From Pascua guehoae (Eukaryota; Basidiomycota; Tremellomycetes; Trichosporonales; Trichosporonaceae): DNA of 64,000 nt. The notes under the pieces are model-generated. The model saw only the letters and a program-made list of their open reading frames with translations, searched no databases and was not told where the DNA came from. Both the position numbers and the translations under genes were made by a program. Where the stretch lies: NCBI GenBank assembly GCA_001600415.1, contig BCJX01000014.1, forward strand, positions 919,011-983,010, written 5' to 3'. Positions 22,881-34,888 of this stretch are shown one piece after another (the stretch's first letter is position 1; each line of letters starts with the position of its first letter).

Positions 22881-23298
22881 CCCGTGGGGGGTTGGGAGTG
22901 AGAGAGAACTAGAGTCGGAAGAGGGCTTGTCTGTCGGACAATACGAGGAAGGGCATCGAGTCAATCACATCACGCGTGTTTTTATACTCCATTCATTGCA
23001 CGGATCCACTGCATGGTAGCATTCTCATTAAGCCCCATTCATAGCATTATGCATCGTATCGGAAGAGCAAGCAGCACGGGGACCTGGGTGGGAGGAAGTA
23101 CCGAACGTCTGAACTTTTAGTTGCGCGTTTCAGGCACGGCTTTCGGGGGAACGGTGCCACCTTGCCTAGCGCCAATCGGCTTCCATGACGTCGTTTGACC
23201 CACCCCCCGGCCGCCACTCGTGCCCAGTTATTTCAGTCCCCACCCCTTCTTGCCTACAAACTCTTGCCACTACACTCTTTCCCTCTTGAGCGAGCACC
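22881..23298. other. Intergenic between PPR gene and YME2
   Basis: Tandem plus-strand spacing of 418 bp. No further gene is seen. The final 100 bp before YME2 are pyrimidine-rich (caccccttcttgcc, cactctttccctctt), typical of leaders in this window. Confidence 0.5.
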
Positions 23299-26200
23299 AT
23301 GCTCATAGCACGCCACTCGCTCGGAATGCGCACTGCGGCCGGCAGCATGCTGCCGGCTGCCGCTCGCATTGCACACCTACACACAGCGACGCGCCCGAAT
23401 CTCCTTGCGCGGCGTCCCCTCATCGCGACGCGGCACAGCATCCCGCGCCCCGCGGTGGCAGTGTACGCGCGCCTCAATACGATTGACGTGCAGAATGCGG
23501 CGCACAAGGAGGAACACACGGACGCACACATTCCCGAGGGCCACGAAGTAGACGCGCATGGCGGGGAGCGCGCGCACGCGTCGTTTTACATTTCCAACGT
23601 GCTCCCGATCCAGCTCGGGGGCTGGGATGTGCGGCCTGCGCTCGCGCAGCTGCGTGAGGAGACGCTGCTCGAGCAGCTTGCCGAGATAATGGCAGATCTG
23701 CGGGGCCGGCACGCGTTCCGTGTCGAGTCGTGGGAGGTGGCGCGCAAGGACGGCGGCATCTTTTGCCACTTTACTTACATGCCGCCCAACCCAGACGAGC
23801 TGCCGCGCAAGCGCGGCGAGCCGGCGTTCCACCTGCCCGAGGACGTGTTACCGGACCCGACGTCGCCGGGCTCCTTGTTCTTGCCGAGCCTCATGGCGGC
23901 GGCACATAAGCATGGCGGGTGGCCGAGCTGGCTGGGACGCTGGTGGTCCAATTTCCTCGACGAGCGGATCGGCCGGGGCCGCGCACGCAACGAGGCAGGA
24001 CACCTGTTCTACCCCGGAGAAGCGGCCGATGTCAAGGTGACAGACACGGCACCCGAGCTGCGCGGGTGGCAGAAGATGGCCGGCTCTGGGCGCGCGTGGA
24101 TTGTCCGCGGTCGCCAGTGGACAGAGGACCTGAGCCGGTTCCCGTCTGGCCGCCTCCGTGTCGAGTTTGACGGCCCCGACGTGAGCCAGGAAATGCTCTA
24201 CACACTCTTCAGGCCCTATGGCCGCCTCTTGCAGATTGAACCCCCCACGCCCGTCCCCGCCGGCGCACTCCGGTTCGCGATGCTCTACTTTTCCCGCATC
24301 TCGCCCGCAGTCGCGTCCAGTAACTGCCTGCACGGCTTTCAGACACCGACAAACTCGACACACTACGACCTGTATCGCTCAAAGGGCGACGATGCCAACG
24401 TGCCCCTCTCGCGCCTCCGCATCTACTATGAGCGCCCGCTCAAGGCACACTATATCCGCGACTGGGTCAGCAACCACCCCCGCATCGCCCTCCCCATCAT
24501 CGCTTTCCTCATCGGCACACTCAGCTACACATTCTTTGACCCCATTCGCGAATTCTTTGTCCGCTCAGAGGTAGAGGGCACGTGGGACATTGAAAAGTAC
24601 TCGGCCGTCCAATTTGTCCGCGACAATGTCTACCGCCCCCTCGTCACCTCGCTCTTTGGCACCACACGCCGCCACAAGCGCCGCAGGCAAGAGGAGCTGG
24701 GCCGTGCGTCCTGGCGCGACCGCCTCGAGGCAGAGCACAATGTCGAGCGCTGGCTCAGCGAGTACCCCAGCACCTTTATCGTCGTCACCGGCCCACCAGG
24801 TAGCGGCAAGCACGACCTCGTCGACCAGGTCGTCAAGCGCGAGCAAAAGTATGTACATCGGTGTTGGGGACGAGCGTCTGTGCGCTCCCGAGTTAATGCT
24901 GACACCCACAGGCCAGTCCTCATTATCGACTGCGCAGAGATGGCAAGGGCCAAGACGGACGGGGCTCTGGTTACTGGCCTCTCGGAACAGACTGGTAAGC
25001 TTGGCGTGGTGTTCTGCGAGAGGAAATGCTAGTCAGGAATCATAGTCGTGCTGACAACCAGGCTACTGGCCCGTGTTCTCGTTCCTGCAGTCGGTCAACG
25101 GCTTGATTGACCTGGCCTCAGTCGGCCTCATTGGCCAAAAGGCTGGCTTCTCCACCCCCATTGACCAACAACTACGGAGCATGCTCGAGATTGTCGGCAG
25201 CGCACTCAAGGATGTATCTACGCACGCCAAGAAGAAGCGCGAAGACGAAGCCGAGCACAAGCGCGACCGGCGCCACATTAAGGCCGACCTGGCGCGGCAG
25301 GAGGAGCTGATCAGACGTGGCCTGTGGCACGATGGGCGGCTCGATTGCATTGCAGGCAATGGCATCATGAGCGAACTGGGCCTGGGGCAAGAAGAGTGCA
25401 CGGCGCAGGACATGCTCCCCGCCGCCCAAAAGACGCCCGAGCAAGCGGCGGCCGAGGCGCAGGCGGCCGCACAGGCTGCAAAGGAGGAGAAGAAGGAGGA
25501 AAACCCAGACGACATTGACAACGAAGCCGAGAGCATCAAGACGCTCCCGATTGTCGTGCTGCGCAACTTTGCGACAAAGCCTGCGCGCGGCGACCTGTGG
25601 ACTGTCCTCGCCGAGTGGGGCGCGGGCCTGCTCGACAACCGCATCGCGCACGTGATTGTCATTGGCGAGGGGTCCGTCACGACCAAGACGCTCACGCAGG
25701 CCCTGCCGTCCAAGCCGCTCAACAGTGTGAGCCTGTCGGATGCCGACGACTATAACTCGCTCGCGTACGTGCGTGACAAGCTCGCCGCCGCGGGTCTCAC
25801 AGGAGATGGAACCGCCATTACCGCCCAACCTACCGACGGCGGCGCGGACAGCGCAGACTCCACGCCCACGTACGAACTCACCCCGGACGACCGCGCAGAC
25901 ATTGCAAAGCTCGGCGGCCGCATGATCGACCTCGAGCTCCTCGTCTACAAGGTCCGCGGCGGCCAGAGTATCCGCGAGGCCGTCGACGACATTGTCCTCC
26001 GCAACGTCGTCGAGCTGCGCAAGGCCGCGTTTGGCGACGACGCACAGGACGCCAAACACCTCCCATGGACGAGGGAGCAGGCGTGGAAGATTGTCACTGA
26101 ACTCGCGAAACACCCCCAGGTCAGCTACGCAAAGCTCCTCCAGGACTTCCCCTTCAAGGGCGCAGAGAGCAGCCTCAAGGCGCTCGAGGAGCATGAGCTC

Positions 26201-26878
26201 GTGTCGATTGGTTATGTCGAGGGACGACCCAATAGCATCAAGCCCGGAAAGCCAGTGTTCCGCGAGGCGTTCCAGAACCTTGTCAAGGGTGAGTACGGGC
26301 GTAACGGGCGGCCGAGGAGTGTGTTTTGAGTCTGCGCGTGGATCCTGCCGTGGTGCGCTGTACGAGTCTCCTAGTGCGCAGAGTGCGCGTTTCGTCCACT
26401 CTACTCGTCACCAACCACTCGTTTTGGGGTTGGTTCAGCACCACCCCAGTCCAAGGTTTACCATCTCCAACCACATTATTCCCAACCCCTCTCCCTCACT
26501 CCCCCCCATCCCTATCTCCATCGTCCAGCTCTCCCCTCATCCTCCAATGCTGCCATCCCCCACCCCGTCCCACCTTGCCCACACTAACCCACCCCAGACA
26601 ACGTCTTCCGCGCCACGTGCCAGATCGAGTACAACAACGCCATCCTCGCAAAGGCCGAATCCGAAATTGCAAAGTACGAAGACGAGCTGCGCACGCTGCG
26701 CGAAATCATGGCCGACGGCGACCGGCTGGGCGTGGGCAGCAACGGCTTTTTGGGTCTCACGGCTGGCAGCGCCGTGCACCAGCGCGCACAGTACTTGCTC
26801 GAGAAGATTGGGTCGCGGCTGGACAAGATTCGCAAGACGGAAAAGGACTCTGCGCTGCAGTTGAAGGTGCTTGCGTAG
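23299..26878 (+). CDS. YME2: Mitochondrial escape protein 2 (YME2/RNA12)
   Basis: Inner mitochondrial membrane protein linked to mtDNA nucleoid maintenance, about 1046 aa. Exons: 23299-24848, 24912-24994, 25062-26288, 26598-26878. The leader MLIARHSLGMRTAAGSML is basic and acid-free. An RRM-like segment (GRLRVEFDGPDVSQEMLYTLFRPYG) precedes one membrane span (about residues 392-412, RIALPIIAFLIGTLSYTFF). The RNA12 ATPase-like part has a P-loop VVTGPPGSGK near residue 497, then KPVLIIDCAEMARAKTD and GYWPVFSFLQSVNGLIDLASVGLIGQK. The C-terminal exon (DNVFRATCQIEYNNAILAKAE) is joined over a 309-nt pyrimidine-rich intron. An 18-bp palindrome within the leader codons is noted but probably reflects codon choice. 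Confidence 0.93.
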
Positions 26879-27448
26879 GCATGCGATGAGAGGGGGGAGG
26901 GGGGGGGGGGGAGAGAGAGGGTTTGGGAAGTGGTAGGCCGTGGGGTTGGAGTGACGTGGAGGGTGGGGAATGGGAAAGAGTGACGGCGGAGGACAAGAAT
27001 GGTGAAAGAGTTAGCGTGTGGGTACAAGCTGCCAATACCGAAACGATCGTTGTCAGAGTGTTGAGTGGGCACTCGTGTAAGATGGAAAGATGAGAGATCT
27101 GTATCCGACAAGATATGCACGCTTGACGGCAGGCGGTCTGGTACTTGTGTCGTGTGTGAGCGCGAGGCTGTCTAGATAGACAAGTCTGCTCATGCCGCTC
27201 TGACAGTTCAAACTGCTGTGAAGTTGGATCTTTGCTTGCGGCCGTTCCGCACCTGGAAGGATGTTCAGGGCTGTTTGCCACAAGTACAGTGCCACTGGCT
27301 GGGCGCTCCAGAGACACAATCAGCTCGACATTCGGCCACGAAGCAACACCATGCCATGCAATGATCTACCGATACCGTGCAAGAGCGACAAACTAGAACT
27401 GAGCGAGACGAGAGAGAGAGAGAGATCATCCTAACGGTCCACATCTGG
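26879..27448. other. Intergenic, convergent YME2/SEC59 3' flanks
   Basis: No gene is supported. The region has a G-run (about 26889-26912) right after the YME2 stop and a GA dinucleotide run (about 27409-27426) just before the SEC59 stop on the other strand. Confidence 0.5.
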
Positions 27449-30400
27449 CTAGACGCCGAGGAGGGTCCCGACCGCCCACCCATAGACGGGGAGGACGAGA
27501 TTGTCATTCTGTGCCGAAAACGCCTCGAGGAGGGTGGCGAGTGCCGTCGCGACAACGTAGGGCACGAATGCAAACGCGTCTGCAATGCCAATGATCCACA
27601 TGAAGACACCCGCGGCGACGACCGAGGCGAGGAACGCCGCGCTCCCCTCGGCCGTCTTGCCCGAGACGGGAGTCCAGCGGGCATAGCCTATGCGTCGGCC
27701 GACAATGGACGCGAGGGCGTCGCCGACGCCGAGGGAGAGGACGCCAAATAGTGAGAGCAGCTGGGAGGGTCTGGGTGTTAGTTGGCGTCCGGCATCGGTG
27801 GTGGATGTAGAGACCACTCATGGGTTGGAGAGAGAGGATGTGGTTGGGCAGGCTGCAGTGCCCGGCCGATAGAGTTGCCAAAAGCCTGACACTGAATCCT
27901 CACACTCTCCAGACTGTGCCCCAACTCACCCTTCAAACCACAGGGGGGTGGCGCACCCCGCCAAGAGGTAAAAGTGGCTCAGGATGGCCGTGCCAGAGTC
28001 CTTGTGGTCGATAAACTCGTTGAGGAAAATGTGGACGCTCGCGCCCAGTGGCCACAGGGCAAAGTAGCGCACATACTCTGCAAACGTAAAGGCAGCAAAT
28101 GCGACCGAGAACGAGAGGTGCGTGAATGCGGGATCGACGGCGATGCCAGGGATGAACATGGCGACTGCGAGGGCGTGGAAGCTCTTGCGGCGCGCATTGA
28201 TCGACAGAGTCGGGACGCGCTTGTCGGCCGCATCCATCATCTGCGTCGCGACGCCGCTCATGCCGCCGCTGCCTAGGGAAGGCGCGTCCTGGACGACCGA
28301 GGTGGGGGCGCTGCTAATGCTCGACGACGCGCTCGTCGACCCCTCGCGGCCGGGGACGACGTAGCGGCGGTGCCGGCGCGCGCGGCTCAGCTGCCGCTGC
28401 CACCCGGCTACCGAGACCATGGCGAGGACAACCCAGTAGCTGATGAGGATTGGGCGTGTCCAGGCGTGTTTACCCTCGAGGAGGAAGAAGATGACCCACA
28501 GCCATGGGTTGCGCCAGCCGAGCATCCACCGCGTCCACGTGCCGACAATACCGACGACGACGAGTAGCGCGCCTGCGTAAAAGGCAATAGCAAGCAGGCG
28601 GCGGTGCATGGGTTTCTCGTGTGGGAAACGCAGGCGGTGCGCTGGGCGCTGGGCTAGGTGGCGAGCGAGGTGCAAGATCGGCGAGAGGAGGAAGCCTGTC
28701 AGCAGTGAGCCTGGGATGAGCGCCAGCTGGAAGATGAGCAGCGGCGTCGGCAGACGGTATGTCTTGATGTATGCCATGCGGAAGATGGGGATCTGGTAAA
28801 ATGTCAGCTTGTGGACAAAGCAAGGGGCAGGAGAGGTCTCACCTGTGTCCGCGTCAGATTGACCGTCTCCATGAAAAGGGCAGTCGCAGCGTGGGTAACG
28901 ATGCCCAGTTCACCGAGCGTGAACCCGCGCCTGGCGAGGCGGACACAGACATAAAGGCAAAACTGGTAGAAGAGTGTCGCAATCACAATGTCAGAGTGCG
29001 ACATGTCTGGGTGTCAGTTGGTCCAGCCAACAAAAGTCGTGCACTTACCACTCCAGACACCATGGCCGACATATGCCGTGACAATCTTGACAATGACGCA
29101 CCCGCCAGTGACGATGAAAGCAAAGGCAATGACCGAGCCGTTACGCCGCCACTCGCCGCGCCGCAGCCAATACGTCCCATGCGCTGTCCGTTCAGCCTCT
29201 CCATCAGAGTGTCCAGAGACGGAGGGGGCAGAGCCGCTCGCACCCGTACCGGGGCCGATGCTGACCGTGGGCGGTGGTGGGGTGAGGCTGGCCTTTGCAA
29301 AGCGCACCTCCCTCCGCAGCGACCAGGAGAGCTGGACGAGGAGGACAAAGGAGAGTAGCGTGAACAATTGAACGAGGTTGCGGCGTCCCGTCGCCAGTGC
29401 TGATAGTGCGAGTACAGTGTCGCTCGTGCCGTCGGGAACAGTCGCAGAGATGCGTCGTATTGGGGTGGTGGGGATGACAAGTGGTGGCTCCACCTCCCAC
29501 CCGGGCAGGAGCGCAGAGTCTGGATTTGATGCGAGCCTGGATAGTGCGCCGTGCAGCAAGGCAGCGGCTGTCAAGGGAGAGAGGAGGAGGGCGAACAGAG
29601 CGCCGTCGTCAAGACATTCGCTGTGGGTCAGTGGAGAGCTCCGACGGTGGTACAGGATAGGATAACACGTGTGGGGACATGTGGTGTGGCACTCTTGGAC
29701 GAGACAACGCTCGGCGACACCACCATTCTCGGACAGGGATTCCTCGGAGATGCACGATGGACGTCTCACCACGCTCCGCACCTCGAACCGCCGCCCAACT
29801 TACCGGTACTCGCGCTCCTCGGTACCCCAGATACACCCTCTCGCACCGACAGTCAAGGGCTCATCCTCGGCCATGCTCCCTGCGCGTGACGGTGCTGGTG
29901 ATCCCGGACGTCCATTAGACGCGTGGCTCGCCCGCCTGTTGCGCTCCCGGATTGTCGGCATCGGGGGTGCATGTGGCAAGCGAGCACGTGCGCCCGTCGG
30001 CGACGGTGGGAGGGGGTTGCGCACGGTGCGCACCCGCAGCCCCGTGTACGCAATGCTCAGGATGAGGAGGGTGGATAGTTCTGCCCGTCAGTATGCGTCC
30101 GAGTGGTTGTTGGTGGGACACCATGCTCGTGGGGCCAGCATGGGATTGATCGAGGTGTGCGGAGACCCCACATGCCGGGCGCCGGTCGGCGTCCATAGTG
30201 CACGAGTCGTCTCCACCCTGCGGCTCTGTGCCGACCCGACGACTCACCGCCTGCGAGGGCCCACTCGTTCCACGTGTACGCGAGCTTTGCGATGCCGACT
30301 ACGACGGCGCCGAGGAGGAGAATGTCCTCGCAGCGTTTACGGTTGAGGGTCAGGCTCAAGGGGCCGATGCTGAATGTGTGAGGGAGGAGGGTGATGCGTG

Positions 30401-31442
30401 CTGGGAGGGGGTGCGCGGCGACGTCGGGGGGCACGCGTTTTGTGCCTCCGCGTGGTTGCGGGGTGGGCGGACGATCTCGGTCGGCGAGGACATGACCAAA
30501 CGTGCCTTGTCGCGGCGACGGTCCGCTGTGGCCTGTGGGCGAGGGCTGGTCCCGCCGGCGGCGCTGGAGCTCGACCTCGGTGTCCTCCCCGTTCAGCAAG
30601 GGGAACACAAACCCGTCTCGGTCCCGCTCGTCGCCGCTGTGTGCAATGCCCACACTAGACGCCGAGCCCATGTAGTGCCACGGCCCGTCGGCTCCGTCTG
30701 GCGTCACGGCGCTCGTGCCCGACGTCGACGGGCCGGCGCCGGCACCGCCAGCCGTGCTGCGGGAAGACGTCTCGCGCACGTGCAGCTGTGGGTGCGACGA
30801 CGTGTGCGAGGGCCCATGACCATGCCCATGCCCGTGTCCGTGACCGCTGCCGCTCTTCTGCGTGTGCGACCCCGACTGGCGGTGTGGCCGTGAGCTCGAG
30901 TTTGTGCGCTTCTTGTCGCGCCCCAACGGGCGCAGGCCTATGCGCGGCGACGACGGCGGGCTGGGACTCGGCGAAGACGACGATGGTGAGACGCTCCGTG
31001 GTCGTGGGCCCGGGCCGCGGGCGTGGCCATGCAGGCCATGCCCGCCGCCGCGTGCCGGTGGTCTTGAGGAAGATGCCGACAGGGTGGCAAGTGGAGGTGG
31101 AGGTTGGGAGGCGAGTGGTCGAAGCAGGCGGCCGGCAGCGATGGGAGTGGACGAAGAGTGGCCGGGCCTGCGTGGTGAGTGATGAAATGAGAAAGAGCGT
31201 GTATGCGTGAGCGAGTCGAGATAGCGAGTTGAAATATGTATAAGAGAGAGAGAGAGAGAATCAGAGACAAGGGCCAAGGTGATGTGAACCAGAAATATCG
31301 ACGAGGTCGAGAATGACCGAGCACACCGAACACTACTACTGCAGGCGCTGCCTACCTACCTACGTGGTCTCTTTTCAGTATCCGTGCCTGACATACATTT
31401 ATTGACCTGGCCTGGCGCATTCCTTTTGGGCATCTCGGCCAT
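27449..31442 (-). CDS. SEC59: Dolichol kinase (SEC59/DOLK)
   Basis: Polytopic ER enzyme that phosphorylates dolichol with CTP for N-glycan, GPI and O-mannose synthesis. Supported exons: 30248-31167 (start uncertain), 29804-30080, 29049-29620, 28843-29006, 27930-28792, 27449-27770. Many hydrophobic spans follow LLLGAVVVGIAKLAYTWNEWAL. The C-terminal CTP-binding signature is clear: NARRKSFHALAVAMFIPGIA, then LGVGDALASIVGRRIGYARW and SGKTAEGSAAF, ending just after LPVYGWAVGTLLGV. Exon 1 is a long S/P/R-rich region with an HG-repeat, unusual for the family. No in-frame ATG exists between 31356 and 30671, so I infer a small upstream exon 31360-31442 (MAEMPKRNAPG, donor GTAGGT); the alternative is a start at the Met at 30671. 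The 5' boundary is weak, the rest strong. Confidence 0.88.
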
Positions 31443-32169
31443 AAAACATGTTTATTTCCAGCTGCCCAATCCCACATGGGCCAAAAGCGATGTGACCAGC
31501 TTTTGCATCACCGATCTCTGCCAAACCTTGTTTTCCTCGCTACCTACTGCGCACCCCAGCTGGACACTGCCTTTATGCTTTAGATGCTTGACTGGGCCCA
31601 GTCCGACTCTTGATGCACGTCCCATGACGGCCACGACGCGAAACGCGTTTGTCCAGTTTTTGGTCAGGAACAACTTTCTTTACCGGTAAAACCGAACGCT
31701 CATGTCCGGTCATCGTCTTTCGGTCAACGTCGGCTGCAACGGCGGTCCGGTCGGCCTCCGTGGTGGGCGCCAACCAGCATACTGAGAGCAACAAGCACCA
31801 ATACCATCAACGATGGCAGGCCAACGACTAACGTCACACAACCATCATCCTCGTACATGCATCATCAGCGCTGCCAGAGACATCCACAACAGCTCTGGCA
31901 ATCCGATGCTCAGAGCCTGTTATCGTAGAGGCACCGCTGAGAATCTTAATCGAAGGCACAGAAGACTGTCATTCAAGATCTTGTCGCTGATAAGGACCCG
32001 ACAGAGTGGTCGATATCTACTGCACCACGAGGCAATCTCTGCCACAACTCGTCGTCCAGAACAACCACAATACCAGCCATACACCATTGACCTCCAGCTC
32101 ACTCGTCACAGTTGTACTCGAGTAATACATCTATCGGCAATGTGCCAGGCTCTACGTCTCCCACCGGGC
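31443..32169. other. Intergenic between ENP2 3' end and SEC59 5' end
   Basis: No gene is supported. It is less GC-rich than the neighbouring exons and holds the SEC59 promoter and the ENP2 3' flank. Confidence 0.5.
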
Positions 32170-34599
32170 CTACCTCCTGCGGAACGCATTCTTGCTCGCG
32201 CTGCGCTCGATATGCCTGCGCTTTGTCCTTCCCGACCGGTCGTACTCGCCCTCGTCCTCGCCGCCGCCCTTTTCCAGACCCGCACCGAAACGCTCCACAC
32301 GGTCCTTGCGGTGGCGGTACGTGCCTCCCGAGTACTCGTCGTCCTCGTCGGCGCCCGCGCGGTCCCGCCGTCCCGCCTGGGGAATGTACGACATTTCCAT
32401 GCCGCCGTCCGGTGCGCGGCGCATCGCCAGGACGCCGTCGGGTTTTGTGTCGTCGCTGGCCCGTGCCTTGCCGCGCGCAGACGCCGAGAGGCGCTGGCCA
32501 AACGTCTCCGGACGGGATCGGTGCCCAGCCGAGCCCGTGACAAGCTGTGGGCGGCGCGAACCCGATGCCGTGGGGAAGGAGCGTGATGCCGAGGCAGACT
32601 TGACCGTCTGTGGGTCGTACTGCATGAGATCTGAGAGAGTGTTGTCAGAAATTTGCACTCTGGGATATTTGGGTGGGTGAGACTCACTTCCGTCATCGCT
32701 CTCCTCGCTCTCGCTCTCGCTGGCACTCGCCTCGGGCCCTGGCTCGTCCTCGCTCTCATTTTCGCTCTCGCTGAATCCGTCCGACGACGAGCGGTCGCTG
32801 TCGTCTTCCTCCTCCTCGACGGCCGTCTTCCGGCGTCCGTTGGCCGTAGCAGCGGCCGCATTATTATAGGCAGTCGCGGGGTTGAGGAGCTGGAAGGTTC
32901 TGCTCGTCTCGTCAATCTCAAAGTCGGGGTTGCTGAACATTTCCGCGAAACGGGGATCCTGGAGCACATTCTCCTTCTTGGGCTTGGCCACCTTGTCGGT
33001 GTCGTCGCCCTGGGCCTCCTCGGCGGCCTCCTCTGCCTCTCCACGCTTGGCGCGCTTGCGACGCTCGGCAGCCTCTTCGCGCTCCTGGTCCTTGCGGAGA
33101 CGCTCTGCAAGAGCCTTGTTGACCTTTGGCTGGTCGCGCTTGGCGCGGATGCGGCTCTCGGTCTTGGCACGCAGGCGCTCCGAGACAACCTTGTCGCGGT
33201 GCTCGGCGTAGCTCTGGGGGTTGGCGATGAGGCGGGCTGTCTGGTACAGCTTGAGGGAGAGGAAGTAGCCGTGCATGTACGGCTTGAGTGTGGGAGTGCC
33301 AATGAGGTGTGTGAGAGCCAACGTCTCGAGCTCGGCACGGTCGACAAACTTGTAGTCTGCGTACGCGCTGCGGCCGACGCCAGACATGTCCTCTGCGTTC
33401 TCCTCGGTGATCGAGTCGAGGAAGCTCGCCCAGCGTGGTGCAGGTCCGAATTCGGGAATGTAATACGTGTTGAGTGGGGCTGCGTCGCACGCAACAAACA
33501 TGAGTCCCGACCCTGGGACGGGGTGCAGGTCGACAAGCGAATTGGGCGGGTGGAGCGAGACGTGGTTGGTAGAAGGCTCATTCTTGTCCCACACCTTGAT
33601 GACCTTTGAGTCGGCAGAGACAACGCGACCAGCGTCCTCCTGGTGACCACCGCCGCGGAGCCAGTTGACGACACGCACAGGCTCTCCGTAACCCTGGTCC
33701 TTGACGGCGAATGGGGTCGACGAGCGCAAGTCGTACAGCAACGTGTGACCGGTGCTGGTGCCGATGGCGAGCGACAAGCCGTCGGTAGGGTGCGACTTGA
33801 GGCTGGTGATGGATAGTTTTTGTGGGTTGGAGAAGAGCGAGTTGGCGTCTGCGGGCTGGGCTGGGAGCAGACTCGACTCTGGGAGGGTGAGGCGCGTGAG
33901 GGCGGAACGGGAGCGTGGGTCCCAGAACTCGACGACACCGCCGCCGCCGTCGAGACCAAAGCTCCACAGTCCGTGGCGTGGGTTGACGTCGACGCAGTTG
34001 ACACCTTCGACCTCGCGCTCACGCCCGTTGCCCCATCCGCGTGCGACCTCCAGCGGTGTCATGTACCGTCCCTCTTCGAGGTTGAAGCGGAACACCTCGG
34101 TACCGGTACATCCGACGAGGGCGTCTGCCGACGGCGAGTGGTATCCTAGCGCGCGGCCGTAGATGGGCAGACGGATCGTGTGGTGGAGACCGCCCTGGGT
34201 GTGGAGCTGGAGCGACCGGTCGCGCTGGAGATGGAGCGATTTGGTCCAGTCGTGCGACAGCATGACAAAGTCGACATTCTCGGCGTCCGAGACACGAGTA
34301 AACTTCTCGGTCAGAGCCTCCAGGTCCCACACCTTCATCATGGGCTTGTACGTGCCCGTGGCAATTGCGTGCAGGCCATCGTCTGTCGTCTTGACTTTGA
34401 TCGCAGCGGTGGGGAAATCAAAGCCCTGCACCAGCTCGAGCTGGCCCATCTGGTGCTGCGTCTTGACGCGCTTCTTGTGGCCAGACTCTGTCCGCTTTGG
34501 CCGTGACTTGATGGCAAGCCACGACGGCAGCGTCGCCGACGACGTCGACGACGGGCCGTTTACCGTGTAGATTTTGGGAAATGCCGTGGCCGCAGGCAT
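32170..34599 (-). CDS. ENP2: Ribosome biogenesis protein ENP2 (NOL10)
   Basis: Nucleolar WD-repeat protein of the small-subunit processome, needed for early 18S pre-rRNA cleavages. About 790-809 aa. The N-terminal region includes HKKRVKTQHQMGQLELVQGFDFPTAAIKVK and the beta-propeller (MKVWDLEALTEKFTRVSDAENVDFVMLSHDW, VVEFWDPRSRSALTRL, HTLLYDLRSSTPF, KVIKVWDKNEPSTN). A basic coiled region (AERLRKDQEREEAAERRKRAKRGEAEE) precedes the NUC153 motif (NVLQDPRFAEMFSNPDFEIDETS). A 57-nt segment near 32630-32687 (GTGAGT donor, CTGAC branch, CAG acceptor) looks like an intron; it is a multiple of three without stops, so both versions stay in frame. Removing it gives ESDDGNLMQYDP. It is divergent from the rhomboid gene, with 289 bp between starts. 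Confidence 0.93.
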   Translation of the reverse strand: MPAATAFPKIYTVNGPSSTSSATLPSWLAIKSRPKRTESGHKKRVKTQHQMGQLELVQGFDFPTAAIKVKTTDDGLHAIATGTYKPMMKVWDLEALTEKFTRVSDAENVDFVMLSHDWTKSLHLQRDRSLQLHTQGGLHHTIRLPIYGRALGYHSPSADALVGCTGTEVFRFNLEEGRYMTPLEVARGWGNGREREVEGVNCVDVNPRHGLWSFGLDGGGGVVEFWDPRSRSALTRLTLPESSLLPAQPADANSLFSNPQKLSITSLKSHPTDGLSLAIGTSTGHTLLYDLRSSTPFAVKDQGYGEPVRVVNWLRGGGHQEDAGRVVSADSKVIKVWDKNEPSTNHVSLHPPNSLVDLHPVPGSGLMFVACDAAPLNTYYIPEFGPAPRWASFLDSITEENAEDMSGVGRSAYADYKFVDRAELETLALTHLIGTPTLKPYMHGYFLSLKLYQTARLIANPQSYAEHRDKVVSERLRAKTESRIRAKRDQPKVNKALAERLRKDQEREEAAERRKRAKRGEAEEAAEEAQGDDTDKVAKPKKENVLQDPRFAEMFSNPDFEIDETSRTFQLLNPATAYNNAAAATANGRRKTAVEEEEDDSDRSSSDGFSESENESEDEPGPEASASESESEESDDGSESHPPKYPRVQISDNTLSDLMQYDPQTVKSASASRSFPTASGSRRPQLVTGSAGHRSRPETFGQRLSASARGKARASDDTKPDGVLAMRRAPDGGMEMSYIPQAGRRDRAGADEDDEYSGGTYRHRKDRVERFGAGLEKGGGEDEGEYDRSGRTKRRHIERSASKNAFRRR

Positions 34600-34888
34600 G
34601 GTTGTGGGTACTGCCGTTGGCGATGGGTGAGAATTGTGTTGTTGCTAGTGGTTGTCAACAGATGCAGGTCGGTCGACGTACTGTAGATGACTCTCTCCAC
34701 CGAAATCTTCAAACCAGTGAGCGGCGACGGGATCAAAGTCACGTGCAGCCTCCACTGTGGGGTCTCCACTCTCCCACGATGGATCGGCTGTCTGAAATGG
34801 AACATTACCGTTGATGCTCGAGCCCAGAAAGTCGCGTTCGTCATCGTCTCCGACCTGCTCTCCACCCACTCACTCGACCGCAGCGACA

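Noticed and set aside
23340..23361. An 18-bp palindrome (ccggcagcatgctgccgg) in YME2
   Set aside because: It lies in leader codons for Gly, Ser, Met and Leu in GC-rich DNA; codon choice is a sufficient explanation.
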